16,207 nucleotides of DNA from a bacterium (lineage in GTDB: Bacteria; Bacillota; Clostridia; Lachnospirales; Lachnospiraceae): the NCBI GenBank assembly GCA_004562765.1, contig SFRL01000085.1, positions 1-16,207 of the forward strand, written 5' to 3'. How positions within the stretch are numbered: the first letter of the stretch is position 1; the number at the start of each line of letters is the position of its first letter. Shown here one piece after another: positions 1 through 6,323 of the stretch. The translations under genes and the position numbers were made by a program. The notes below the pieces were generated by a model that saw only the letters and a program-made list of their open reading frames with translations, had not been told where the DNA came from and did not search any database.

Positions 1-489
1 TATCTGGCCTACGGTTCCAACCTGTCCCTGGAACGGATGAAAAGCCGCTGCCCAGATGCCGTGGTGCTTGGCACCGCTGTCATTCCCGGCTACCGTCTCC
101 TGTTCAAAAAGAGCAAGACCGGAAGCTACGCAACCATCGAGCAGGATGCCAACTGCTGTGTCCCCGCACTGGTCTATAAGATTTCAGAACTGGATGAAGC
201 GCTGCTTGACCGCTGTGAGGGTTATCCCCGGTATTATTATAAGCGGAATTTCCGGCTTTCTGTCACGAGGCTGGATTCCGGCAGGCGGATGAAAGAAAGG
301 AAATGGTGCATGGCCTATGTGATGCACGAGGAGCATATTCTTGGGGAACCGGACATGGAGTATTTCCGAATTTTGGATGAAGGGTATGGCGAGTGGAATT
401 TTGATACCGATATTCTGGATAAGGGGCTGGCGGACAGTATCGGGATCAGGGCTGCGGGAGAATACATAGAACGCTGCCAGCGAGGGTAA
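1..489 (+). CDS. Gamma-glutamylcyclotransferase-like (AIG2/GGCT family) protein, 5' partial
   Basis: The frame is open from base 1 and begins with YLAYGSNL, the N-terminal nucleotide-binding-loop-like signature of the GGCT fold, so only a few residues and the start codon lie outside the window. About 162 residues are visible. The motif LDRCEGYP near position 199-222 holds the glutamate that corresponds to the catalytic acid of GGCT enzymes, which release 5-oxoproline from gamma-glutamyl amines or peptides. The family assignment rests on these two motifs; the real substrate is unknown and many bacterial members are uncharacterised. A second, diverged copy follows at 614. The first internal ATG (37) would cut off the YGSN signature, so it is not the true start. 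Confidence 0.8.
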   Translation, partial: YLAYGSNLSLERMKSRCPDAVVLGTAVIPGYRLLFKKSKTGSYATIEQDANCCVPALVYKISELDEALLDRCEGYPRYYYKRNFRLSVTRLDSGRRMKERKWCMAYVMHEEHILGEPDMEYFRILDEGYGEWNFDTDILDKGLADSIGIRAAGEYIERCQRG

Positions 490-513
490 AGTACACAATC
501 TGCGGCCGGTACA

Positions 514-580
514 TTTGGTGGATTTATGGACCAGGATTCGCTTGCTATTACCGGCCAAAAGAGTGATTAATACCATACCG
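514..580 (+). promoter_or_regulatory. Repeated leader element, copy A (upstream of second GGCT-like gene)
   Basis: Bases 514-538 match 2564-2588 (copy C) at 20 of 25 positions without gaps. The nonamer TTGCTATTA at 542-550 recurs at 1811-1819 (copy B) at the same distance from the upstream block. A TAATA at 568-572 lies 46 bases before the start codon at 614, a similar place to the TAATA in the other copies. The element sits in a 124-base gene-free leader. Its function is unknown; a shared promoter or operator for co-regulated small genes is the simplest reading. Confidence 0.5.
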
Positions 581-613
581 CCAGAGAAGTGCGGAAGAAA
601 GGAGCGAAAGCAA

Positions 614-1108
614 ATGAGAAAGAAAAAATACTACATAGCATACGGGAGCAACTTATCAGTGGGCCAGATGGCCTACCGCTGCCCGGATGCGAAAGTCATC
701 GGAACTGCGGTCATTGAGGATTACGCGCTGCTTTTTAAGGGCTGCGCTACCATTGAGCAGAGGAAAGGAAAAAAGGTGCCAGTACTCATCTGGGAGATTT
801 CCCCCAGTGACGAGAAAAGCCTTGACCGCTATGAGGGCTATCCCAACTTTTACTACAAAAAGGATTTGACATTAACAGTCCAAATGACCGGAACGGATGC
901 CAGCCAGGAACTGACCGCAATGGTCTATATCATGGATGAACGCCGCCGCCTCGCCAGTCCAACGGGCTATTACTACAAGGTGCTGGCAGACGGTTATGAG
1001 GACTTCGGGTTTGATAAAGCAATCCTGGAGCAGGCACTTGTGGACAGCGTTGGAAAACGTACAGCCGGAGTATTTTTGAACGGATATCAGGACGATTGCA
1101 GGGGGTAG
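614..1108 (+). CDS. Gamma-glutamylcyclotransferase-like (AIG2/GGCT family) protein, second copy
   Basis: The 164-residue protein starts MRKKKYYIAYGSNL, giving the GGCT YGSNL signature at residues 9-14, and has LDRYEGYP with the expected catalytic glutamate near residue 75. The start at 614 is chosen over the in-frame ATG at 515 because an AAAGGAG ribosome binding site lies at 598-604 and because the signature should be close to the N terminus. It is a diverged paralogue of the partial gene just upstream: both share CPDA..(V/I)GTAVI, ATIEQ, LDR.EGYP and a similar C-terminal LxDS(I/V)G..(A/T)AG pattern. The following gene starts four bases after its stop, so the two are probably co-translated. 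The biochemical role in a phage or mobile element is not known; resolving gamma-glutamyl adducts is only a family-based guess. Confidence 0.82.
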   Translation: MRKKKYYIAYGSNLSVGQMAYRCPDAKVIGTAVIEDYALLFKGCATIEQRKGKKVPVLIWEISPSDEKSLDRYEGYPNFYYKKDLTLTVQMTGTDASQELTAMVYIMDERRRLASPTGYYYKVLADGYEDFGFDKAILEQALVDSVGKRTAGVFLNGYQDDCRG

Positions 1109-1111
1109 CAG

Positions 1112-1747
1112 ATGGGGAAAAATAATTTGAATATTAAGCTGCCGGATGCCATGCCGGATGAACTGGAAACCATCCGCAGGGAGCGGAGCCAGCAGGAAGG
1201 GCGCAGGGTTTCCAGGAACAGCCTGATCGAAGAGGCAGTAGAAAAATACGTTACGGCGGCAGAAAAATTCCTGGAGGGATTGTTTCAGGAAGGAAATGTA
1301 AAGCCGGATCAGCCATACCAGATTTCCGTGCGGGAGTTCCTTGGCAGGCACATGGATGACAGGATTTCCATGATGACACCGGGAGGGTATGTGGATTTGG
1401 ATAAAGCGCAGACAGAACGGCTCCTTTCCGGCCAGACGGTAAAAGCCCATCCCGGATGCAGGGAGGATTTCAGAGACATCTCTTCGGAGGAACTGCTACC
1501 GCAGAGCGTCCTGTCGGCGCATTTCCGGGATGGGGTATGGCGGCTTCTGACAGACACCGAACGTGGTACAGAGACGATTCGAACCGTTTGCTACGATACA
1601 GAGGATATCTGGAAAAGCCGTTATCAGGCAAAGCAGTTCTTCCTGCGGGCAATGGCAGCCTGTGAGGGCAGTGAGAAAGAACGCTACACAAATATTTACA
1701 TGAAACTGATGATGGGAATGACAGACTGTGATGATTCGGAGGTGTGA
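1112..1747 (+). CDS. Protein with ribbon-helix-helix-like N terminus and unknown C-terminal domain
   Basis: The protein has 211 residues. Residues about 5-47 fit a ribbon-helix-helix DNA-binding fold: a short strand (LNIKLP), a charged helix (PDELETIRRERSQQ) and a second helix led by SRNSLIEEAVEKYV. The rest (about 60-211) is a domain I do not recognise; it contains the hydrophobic-aromatic patch SAHFRDGVWRLLTD near 141-154 and an ERYTNIYMKLMMGM C-terminal helix. It starts four bases after the GGCT-like gene stop, with a G-rich site at 1101-1105, so it belongs to that transcript. The fold call for the N terminus is a pattern-based inference. A repressor, antitoxin-like or accessory DNA-binding role is possible, but no toxin partner can be named. 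Confidence 0.6.
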   Translation: MGKNNLNIKLPDAMPDELETIRRERSQQEGRRVSRNSLIEEAVEKYVTAAEKFLEGLFQEGNVKPDQPYQISVREFLGRHMDDRISMMTPGGYVDLDKAQTERLLSGQTVKAHPGCREDFRDISSEELLPQSVLSAHFRDGVWRLLTDTERGTETIRTVCYDTEDIWKSRYQAKQFFLRAMAACEGSEKERYTNIYMKLMMGMTDCDDSEV

Positions 1748-1783
1748 GCATGGGATAAAATGCACAGTTTTTCTTTGAAATGA

Positions 1784-1856
1784 TTGTGTACATTATAGTT
1801 CAGATATAAGTTGCTATTATCTGTACCTGACGGTAATATGTGTCACACCAAAGGGG
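1784..1856 (+). promoter_or_regulatory. Repeated leader element, copy B
   Basis: This copy aligns with copies A and C: TTGTGTACATT at 1784-1794 against TTTGGTACATT of copy C, a weaker CAGAT block, then TTGCTATTA (1811-1819) shared exactly with copy A, and GGTAATATG (1832-1840) shared exactly with copy C (2613-2621), followed by an ACC.AAAGGGG tail similar to ACCGAAAGGG in copy C. It lies in the 139-base gap before the gene at 1887. Confidence 0.5.
1811..1839 (+). promoter_or_regulatory. Possible sigma-70-like promoter inside leader copy B
   Basis: TTGCTA (1811-1816) and TAATAT (1834-1839) are separated by exactly 17 bases, each matching four of six consensus positions. A start a few bases after 1845 would leave an untranslated leader of about 40 bases before the gene at 1887. 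The spacing is not the same in copies A and C, so this is a tentative call. Confidence 0.35.
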
Positions 1857-1886
1857 AACACCCAAAAGTCAAGGAGGACACAGAAC

Positions 1887-2351
1887 ATGAAGAAAAATAA
1901 TTTTGCAGAAGAATACGCACGGGAGGCGGCAATCAAAGCACAGTACCATGAGGCTGAAAAGGCAGGCAGCAAGGAAGGGCAGGAAGCTGCGCGGGATGCT
2001 TACCATGAACTGGAGGAGCAGGTTGCGGCAAAGGGAAATTCCTACGCAAGAATCTACCGGCTATACAGCGAGGCACAGGATCGGGGCAATGAGTATATTG
2101 ATTTAAACGATACCATTTGGGATGAACAGGTAAAGCCGCTGATCTGCAGCCTCCGGGAATACGGCATTGAAAAATTCACCTTTTCCTCCACCTGGTCTTC
2201 CGCAGTGGAAACCGCATGGCTTTTCACACAGAACGGATGCGGGCTGGAGGGACTGGTGGAGATTAACAGCCGGCACAAAGCATTTATGAGTGAGGAATAC
2301 GAGAAAGCCCATGGCTACCTTTTTTCCATCGGGGATGCGGAAGAGAAATAA
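1887..2351 (+). CDS. Uncharacterised small acidic protein
   Basis: The ATG is preceded by a strong AAGGAGG at 1871-1877. The 154-residue product is mostly helical by composition: residues 1-60 are rich in Ala, Glu and Lys (AREAAIKAQYHEAEKAG), suggesting a coiled coil or long helix; the middle and end hold IEKFTFSSTWSSAVETAWLF and GLEGLVEINSRHKAF, which look like a compact alpha/beta fold. There is no signal peptide or membrane segment. I do not recognise the family and assign no function. It has its own leader with the repeated element and probably its own promoter, which suggests regulation shared with the genes at 614 and 2664. Confidence 0.7.
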   Translation: MKKNNFAEEYAREAAIKAQYHEAEKAGSKEGQEAARDAYHELEEQVAAKGNSYARIYRLYSEAQDRGNEYIDLNDTIWDEQVKPLICSLREYGIEKFTFSSTWSSAVETAWLFTQNGCGLEGLVEINSRHKAFMSEEYEKAHGYLFSIGDAEEK

Positions 2352-2563
2352 AGAAAAGCGTAATCGGCCGGGAGAGGGGCGGTAAGCCCCTCAAAAGCCG
2401 TTCGCCGGGTTTTGTCCGGCCTTCTGGGAAAAAGGCGGACATGGCCGGCTGTGGAGGCACTGTAGGCGTATTAGTCAAACAGAAAAGTGCAGCATTGGCA
2501 GGCGCTCCACGGGCAGATATAAGAGGGGCGAAGGAATAAAATGAACAATTTCCCCACCGTATC
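2352..2563 (+). other. GC-rich, hairpin-bearing intergenic stretch with an unexplained open frame
   Basis: No convincing gene is present, but the stretch is structured. A perfect 7-bp hairpin with a GGTAA loop lies at 2374-2392 (GAGGGGC/GCCCCTC), and a second one at 2404-2420 (GCCGG/CCGGC, extendable by one wobble pair). Neither is followed by a clear T-run, so they are not obvious terminators. One forward frame is free of stops from 2294 to the TAA at 2537-2539. Its only ATG (2441) would give a 32-residue peptide beginning MAGCGGTVGVLVK, with a weak AAAGGCGG upstream. Either a structured RNA or a microprotein could explain this; I cannot decide from one sequence. Confidence 0.4.
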
Positions 2564-2636
2564 TTTGGTACATTCATGGCCCAGAATTGACTGGATAATG
2601 TGCAAAACCAGAGGTAATATGCTACTACCGAAAGGG
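2564..2636 (+). promoter_or_regulatory. Repeated leader element, copy C
   Basis: Bases 2564-2588 match copy A (514-538) at 20 of 25 positions, and GGTAATATG at 2613-2621 matches copy B exactly. Within the upstream block CCAG and CTGG (2581-2594) could form a short stem. A TTGACT at 2587-2592 looks like a -35 box but sits 22 bases from TAATAT, too far for a standard promoter. The gene start follows at 2664, 49 bases after the TAATA. Confidence 0.5.
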
Positions 2637-2663
2637 AAAACAGAGAAAGCGGAGGAAACAGCG

Positions 2664-3035
2664 ATGACAAGATTTCAAAAGGAACTGAGCGGGGAACTTG
2701 GAGCATATTGGGAAAAGGAAGCACAGAAAGAACTGGAGAGGGTGAAAGCAGACCTGCAGGCCGGCAAGATTACCATTGATGAAAACGGGGTTGCCCGCAA
2801 CTGCATCGGCAGGGTGCTGATGAGCGACATGCTGGAGAAGCTGGCGATGGTCACTGACAAGGTCAGTGTGGAGGCAACCACAGCGGCCAGGGACAAAGAG
2901 GTTTCTGAATCCCTCGCGGAATACCGGAAAAGCGTAAGGCCAGCAACCGGAGAGGAGCGCATGGAGATGCAGGCTGCTTTTGGAAAAGGAACCACAGTGG
3001 TCAACATCCTGACCGGAGAAAAAACTAAACTTTAA
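2664..3035 (+). CDS. Uncharacterised small phage/mobile-element protein
   Basis: The start at 2664 is supported by GGAGG at 2651-2655; the in-frame ATG at 2541 has no such site and would run through the leader repeat. The 123-residue product begins with an amphipathic, charged helix (residues 1-35, FQKELSGELGAYWEKEAQKE), followed by GKITIDENGVARNCIGR and a helix-rich middle, and ends with the compact motif AAFGKGTTVVNILTGEKTKL. No catalytic motif, signal peptide or membrane segment is visible. I do not recognise a named domain. The position just before the terminase genes and a leader shared with two other small genes suggest an accessory or regulatory role in the late operon. Confidence 0.7.
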   Translation: MTRFQKELSGELGAYWEKEAQKELERVKADLQAGKITIDENGVARNCIGRVLMSDMLEKLAMVTDKVSVEATTAARDKEVSESLAEYRKSVRPATGEERMEMQAAFGKGTTVVNILTGEKTKL

Positions 3036-3116
3036 AATTACAACGAAGCTACAGGCATACCCCCCAAAGGGGCTGTGTCTCGTTATCCCCGATTTTATAT
3101 AGATTGATTTTACTTG

Positions 3117-3140
3117 AGGACTTCTTTGGAGGTCCTTTTT
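3117..3140 (+). terminator. Intrinsic terminator or attenuator before the small terminase gene
   Basis: AGGACTTC (3117-3124) pairs with GAGGTCCT (3129-3136) across a TTTG loop, with one T-G wobble, and is followed directly by a run of five T (3136-3140) and more T-rich sequence. This is a typical rho-independent terminator. It lies after the accessory block and only about 17 bases before the terminase ribosome binding site, so readthrough or antitermination may control late gene expression. Confidence 0.65.
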
Positions 3141-3171
3141 GTTTGCCTTTTGAGGAAAGGAGGGATGCCGG

Positions 3172-3648
3172 ATGGCGACAAGGGGAAGAAAACCGACACC
3201 TACAGCAGTGAAAGAGCTGGAGGGGAATCCGGGCAAGCGTCCATTGAATGCGAAAGAACCGAAACCAGACAAGAAGGCTCCGTCCTGCCCGAAGTGGCTG
3301 GAGCCGGAGGCAAAGAAGGAGTGGCGGCGTCTGGCAAAGCAGATGGAGCAGATCGGCATCCTGACGGAAGTAGATATGGCCGCTTTTGCCGGATATTGTC
3401 AGGCGTATGCCCGGTGGAAAGAGGCGGAGGAATTCATCACGCAGCATGGCTCTATCGTAAAGACTCCATCTGGTTACTGGCAGCAGGTGCCGCAGGTAAG
3501 CATTGCCCAGACCTATCTGAAAATCATGAACCGCTTTGCCGAGCAGTTTGGTCTGACGCCTTCCTCCCGGAGCCGGATCATTGCGGATACAGACAGCCGG
3601 GGTGGTGCTGTGGATGAAATGGAGGAACTGTTGGGAGGTGGAAGCTGA
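3172..3648 (+). CDS. terS: Phage terminase small subunit, P27 family
   Basis: The 158-residue protein opens MATRGRKPTPTAVKELEGNPGKR, the basic N-terminal signature of P27-type small terminases, followed by PSCPKWLEPEAKKEWRRLA and a helical body ending in the oligomerisation region around YLKIMNRFAEQFGLTPSSR. It recognises phage DNA at the packaging site and hands it to the large subunit. AGGAGGG at 3157-3163 sets the start at 3172; a closer ATG at 3165 is in another frame. The TGA stop shares its A with the ATG of the large subunit, so the two are translationally coupled. The cos or pac site is expected near this gene but cannot be pinpointed. Confidence 0.92.
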   Translation: MATRGRKPTPTAVKELEGNPGKRPLNAKEPKPDKKAPSCPKWLEPEAKKEWRRLAKQMEQIGILTEVDMAAFAGYCQAYARWKEAEEFITQHGSIVKTPSGYWQQVPQVSIAQTYLKIMNRFAEQFGLTPSSRSRIIADTDSRGGAVDEMEELLGGGS

Positions 3649-6305
3649 TGGCAGAGACAAGACCAAAGGATTACCCCAAACTCAAAAACTATCAGCCGAC
3701 AAAATTTATGCTGCCGGATTCCCATTATGAGAAAGTGAAAGCAGACCGGGCAGTGAAGTTCATAGAAAACTTAAGACACACCAAAGGAAAATGGGCAGGG
3801 AAACGCTTCTGGCTGCTACCTTGGCAGGAACAGATCATCCGTGACATTTTTGGTGTGGTAAAAGAGGACGGGAACCGGCAGTTTCTGACTGCTTTTGTTG
3901 AAATCGGAAAGAAGAATGGAAAAGAGCTGGCGCTTGATACCCCAATTCCAACACCAGAGGGATTCACTTCGATGGGGGACCTGCAGGTGGGGGATATTGT
4001 CTTTGACGAGATGGGGAAGCCGTGCCATGTGGTCGCAAAAAGCGAGGTCGATGACAAGGAACAGGCATACCGGATCACATTTAAGGATGGAAGTTCGATT
4101 GTTGCGGGGGAAAGGCATCTGTGGAATGCAGAATATATTTATGGGAAGCGGAAAGCCGTGCAGTGGACAACGGGTGAAATTTACAAAAGAACAACGCGAT
4201 ACCGACAGAGGTTTTCTGACCGGCCGGAGGCACAGCGGGAATCGCTGATACGCATTCCGGTGTGTGGCGCGCTTCAAACGCAGGAGGCAGAAATTCCGGT
4301 TGATCCGTATCTATATGGATACTGGCTTGGGAATGGCAGTGCGAACAGGCCGGAAATAACGGTACGGAATTGTGATGTGGATGACTTGATCGCATTCATT
4401 CCATACCAGCTGCACAACAGGTATCCCCAAGTTTGTGGGGGAAGTGAGAGACTGGTGTATTTTGAGCTTAAGAAGATACTTGTTCCGAACTTCCGGGATA
4501 AAGTCATCCGGCCGGAATACCTCCGTGCGTCGGAAACACAGCGGTGGGAATTGCTGCAGGGGCTTATGGATTCCGATGGGTGCATCGGAGATAGGAAAGC
4601 ACAGAGTGTATACGTCAGTACGATCCTGCAGCTTGCGGAATCTGTCCGGGAACTATTATGGAGTCTTGGTATTAAAAATGCCATGACGACCACGCCTTTG
4701 ACCAGAAGAGGGGTTCCGACAGGGGAAACTTTGTATCAGATCCGCTTTACCACATTTGATGACCAGCCAACATCCAGATTAAGCCGGAAGAGTGAAAGAA
4801 GCAGGGAGCGCGTCAAACTAACGCGTTCCTGTTTCCATTATCTGGAAGATATACAGCCAGTCAGCCGTCCGGTGAAGATGCAGTGTATCCAGGTAGACAG
4901 TCCAAGCCATCAGTATCTTGCGGGACGGAGCATGGTACCTACCCACAACAGCGAGCTTGCGGCGGCGGTAGCCCTCTATCTCCTGTATGCGGATAATGAG
5001 CCGTCAGCGGAGGTTTACGGCGCAGCGGCAGACCGCCAGCAGGCATCCATTGTCTTTGATGTGGCAAACCAGATGGTGCGGATGACGCCCGCACTGATGA
5101 AGCGGAGTAAGATTATGGGAGCCACCAAGCGGATTGTGAATTATGCGAATGCCGGGTTCTATCAAGTGCTTTCCGCAGAGGTCGGCACCAAGCATGGCTT
5201 GAATGTGAGCGGGCTGGTGCTGGATGAAGTGCATGCTCAACCGAACCGGAAATTATATGATGTCCTGACAAAAGGCTCCGGCGATGCCAGGGAACAGCCT
5301 TTGTTCTTTCTGATCACCACGGCCGGGACGGAAAAAGAATCCATCTGTTATGAACTGCACACGAAGGCTGTAGATATCCTTGCCGGTCGGAAGATCGATC
5401 CTACTTTCTACCCCGTGGTGTTCGGCTTGACGGATGAGGATGACTGGCATGATGAGAAAAACTGGTATAAGGCGAATCCATCCCTTGGACAGACAATCCA
5501 GATTGACCGTGTCCGGGAAGCATACCGGGAGGCACTGCAGAACCCGGCAGAGGAAAATGTGTTCAAACAGCTGCGTTTGAACATGTGGGTGTCCAGTCTG
5601 ACTCGTTTTATTCCCGGACAGATTTTTGACCTGGGGAACATCCCAATCGATATGGAGGCATTGAAAGGACGTGATTGTTACGGCGGGCTGGATTTATCCA
5701 GCACCGGTGACATCACAGCATTTGTCCTGATATTCCCGCCGAGAAATGAGTACGAGAAATACATTCTGCTCCCGTTTTTCTGGATACCGGAGGAAACCAT
5801 CCCCCTGCGTGTGCGGCGCGGCAGTGTTCCCTATGATGTCTGGCAGAAACAGGGATATCTTCTGGCAACGGAGGGGAATGTCATCCATTATGGGTTCATT
5901 GAGAAATTCATCGAGAAACTGGGGGAAACCTACCACATTTTAGAGATTGCCTTTGACCGTTGGGGAGCGGTGCAGATGGTACAGAACCTTGAAGGGATGG
6001 GATTTACAGTTGTTCCATTCGGCCAGGGGTTCAAAGACATGTCTCCCCCTACCAAGGAATTTTATAAGCTGCTGATGGAAGGGAAGATCATCCATGGCGG
6101 CAACCCGGTCCTGAGGTGGATGGCTGGCAATGTAGTGGTGGAAACAGACCCGGCAGAGAATATCAAGCCGACAAAGGCAAAATCACCGGAGAAGATCGAT
6201 GGCATTGTTGCATCCATTATGGCCCTTGACCGCTGTATCCGTAACGCCGGAGAACAGCAGGGCAGCATCTATGATGATCCTGACCGAGGGCTGCTTGTAT
6301 TTTGA
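3648..6305 (+). CDS. terL: Phage terminase large subunit, HK97 type, intein-containing precursor
   Basis: The 885-residue precursor contains a 342-residue intein (residues 93-434); removing it gives 543 residues, a normal length for this family. The two-domain packaging motor is complete: the joined exteins restore the Walker A-type motif GKKNGKS followed by ELAAAVALY; Walker B is LVLDEVH near residues 522-528; the RNase H-like nuclease has candidate metal-binding aspartates at 682 (GLDLSSTGD), 770 (FDRWG) and 851 (KIDGIVA). It pumps DNA into the procapsid using ATP and cuts the concatemer. Because the intein interrupts the P-loop, the ATPase should be inactive until splicing. The gene overlaps the small subunit by one base and is followed by portal after 18 bases. 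Confidence 0.95.
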   Translation: MAETRPKDYPKLKNYQPTKFMLPDSHYEKVKADRAVKFIENLRHTKGKWAGKRFWLLPWQEQIIRDIFGVVKEDGNRQFLTAFVEIGKKNGKELALDTPIPTPEGFTSMGDLQVGDIVFDEMGKPCHVVAKSEVDDKEQAYRITFKDGSSIVAGERHLWNAEYIYGKRKAVQWTTGEIYKRTTRYRQRFSDRPEAQRESLIRIPVCGALQTQEAEIPVDPYLYGYWLGNGSANRPEITVRNCDVDDLIAFIPYQLHNRYPQVCGGSERLVYFELKKILVPNFRDKVIRPEYLRASETQRWELLQGLMDSDGCIGDRKAQSVYVSTILQLAESVRELLWSLGIKNAMTTTPLTRRGVPTGETLYQIRFTTFDDQPTSRLSRKSERSRERVKLTRSCFHYLEDIQPVSRPVKMQCIQVDSPSHQYLAGRSMVPTHNSELAAAVALYLLYADNEPSAEVYGAAADRQQASIVFDVANQMVRMTPALMKRSKIMGATKRIVNYANAGFYQVLSAEVGTKHGLNVSGLVLDEVHAQPNRKLYDVLTKGSGDAREQPLFFLITTAGTEKESICYELHTKAVDILAGRKIDPTFYPVVFGLTDEDDWHDEKNWYKANPSLGQTIQIDRVREAYREALQNPAEENVFKQLRLNMWVSSLTRFIPGQIFDLGNIPIDMEALKGRDCYGGLDLSSTGDITAFVLIFPPRNEYEKYILLPFFWIPEETIPLRVRRGSVPYDVWQKQGYLLATEGNVIHYGFIEKFIEKLGETYHILEIAFDRWGAVQMVQNLEGMGFTVVPFGQGFKDMSPPTKEFYKLLMEGKIIHGGNPVLRWMAGNVVVETDPAENIKPTKAKSPEKIDGIVASIMALDRCIRNAGEQQGSIYDDPDRGLLVF
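3924..4949 (+). other. Class 3-type intein with LAGLIDADG endonuclease domain in the large terminase
   Basis: This in-frame insert encodes 342 residues between GKKNGK and SELAAA. Block A is ELALDTPIPTPEGF; aligning its Asp-Thr to the usual positions 5-6 makes Glu the first residue. Block B has GSSIVAGERHLW, with His65 and Trp67; block F has MQCIQV, with Cys321; block G ends VPTHN, with Thr340, His341 and Asn342, before Ser+1. The Trp-Cys-Thr set is the signature of class 3 inteins, which lack a nucleophile at position 1 and use the block F Cys instead. LAGLIDADG motifs lie at intein residues 130-138 (ends LGNG) and 211-219 (ends DSDG). The first has Asn137 where the metal-binding Asp is expected, so homing activity is uncertain. 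Confidence 0.9.
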
Positions 6306-6323
6306 TGAAGGAGGAATAATCCA

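Noticed and set aside
2541..2663. N-terminal extension of the gene at 2664 from ATG 2541
   Set aside because: No ribosome binding site, and the segment contains the leader repeat shared with non-coding regions; GGAGG at 2651-2655 marks 2664.
3924..3929. Intein boundary placed before ALDTP, giving Ala as residue 1
   Set aside because: This would leave an extra Glu-Leu in the P-loop and put Thr of block A at position 4 instead of 6; the Glu1 boundary restores GKKNGKS exactly.
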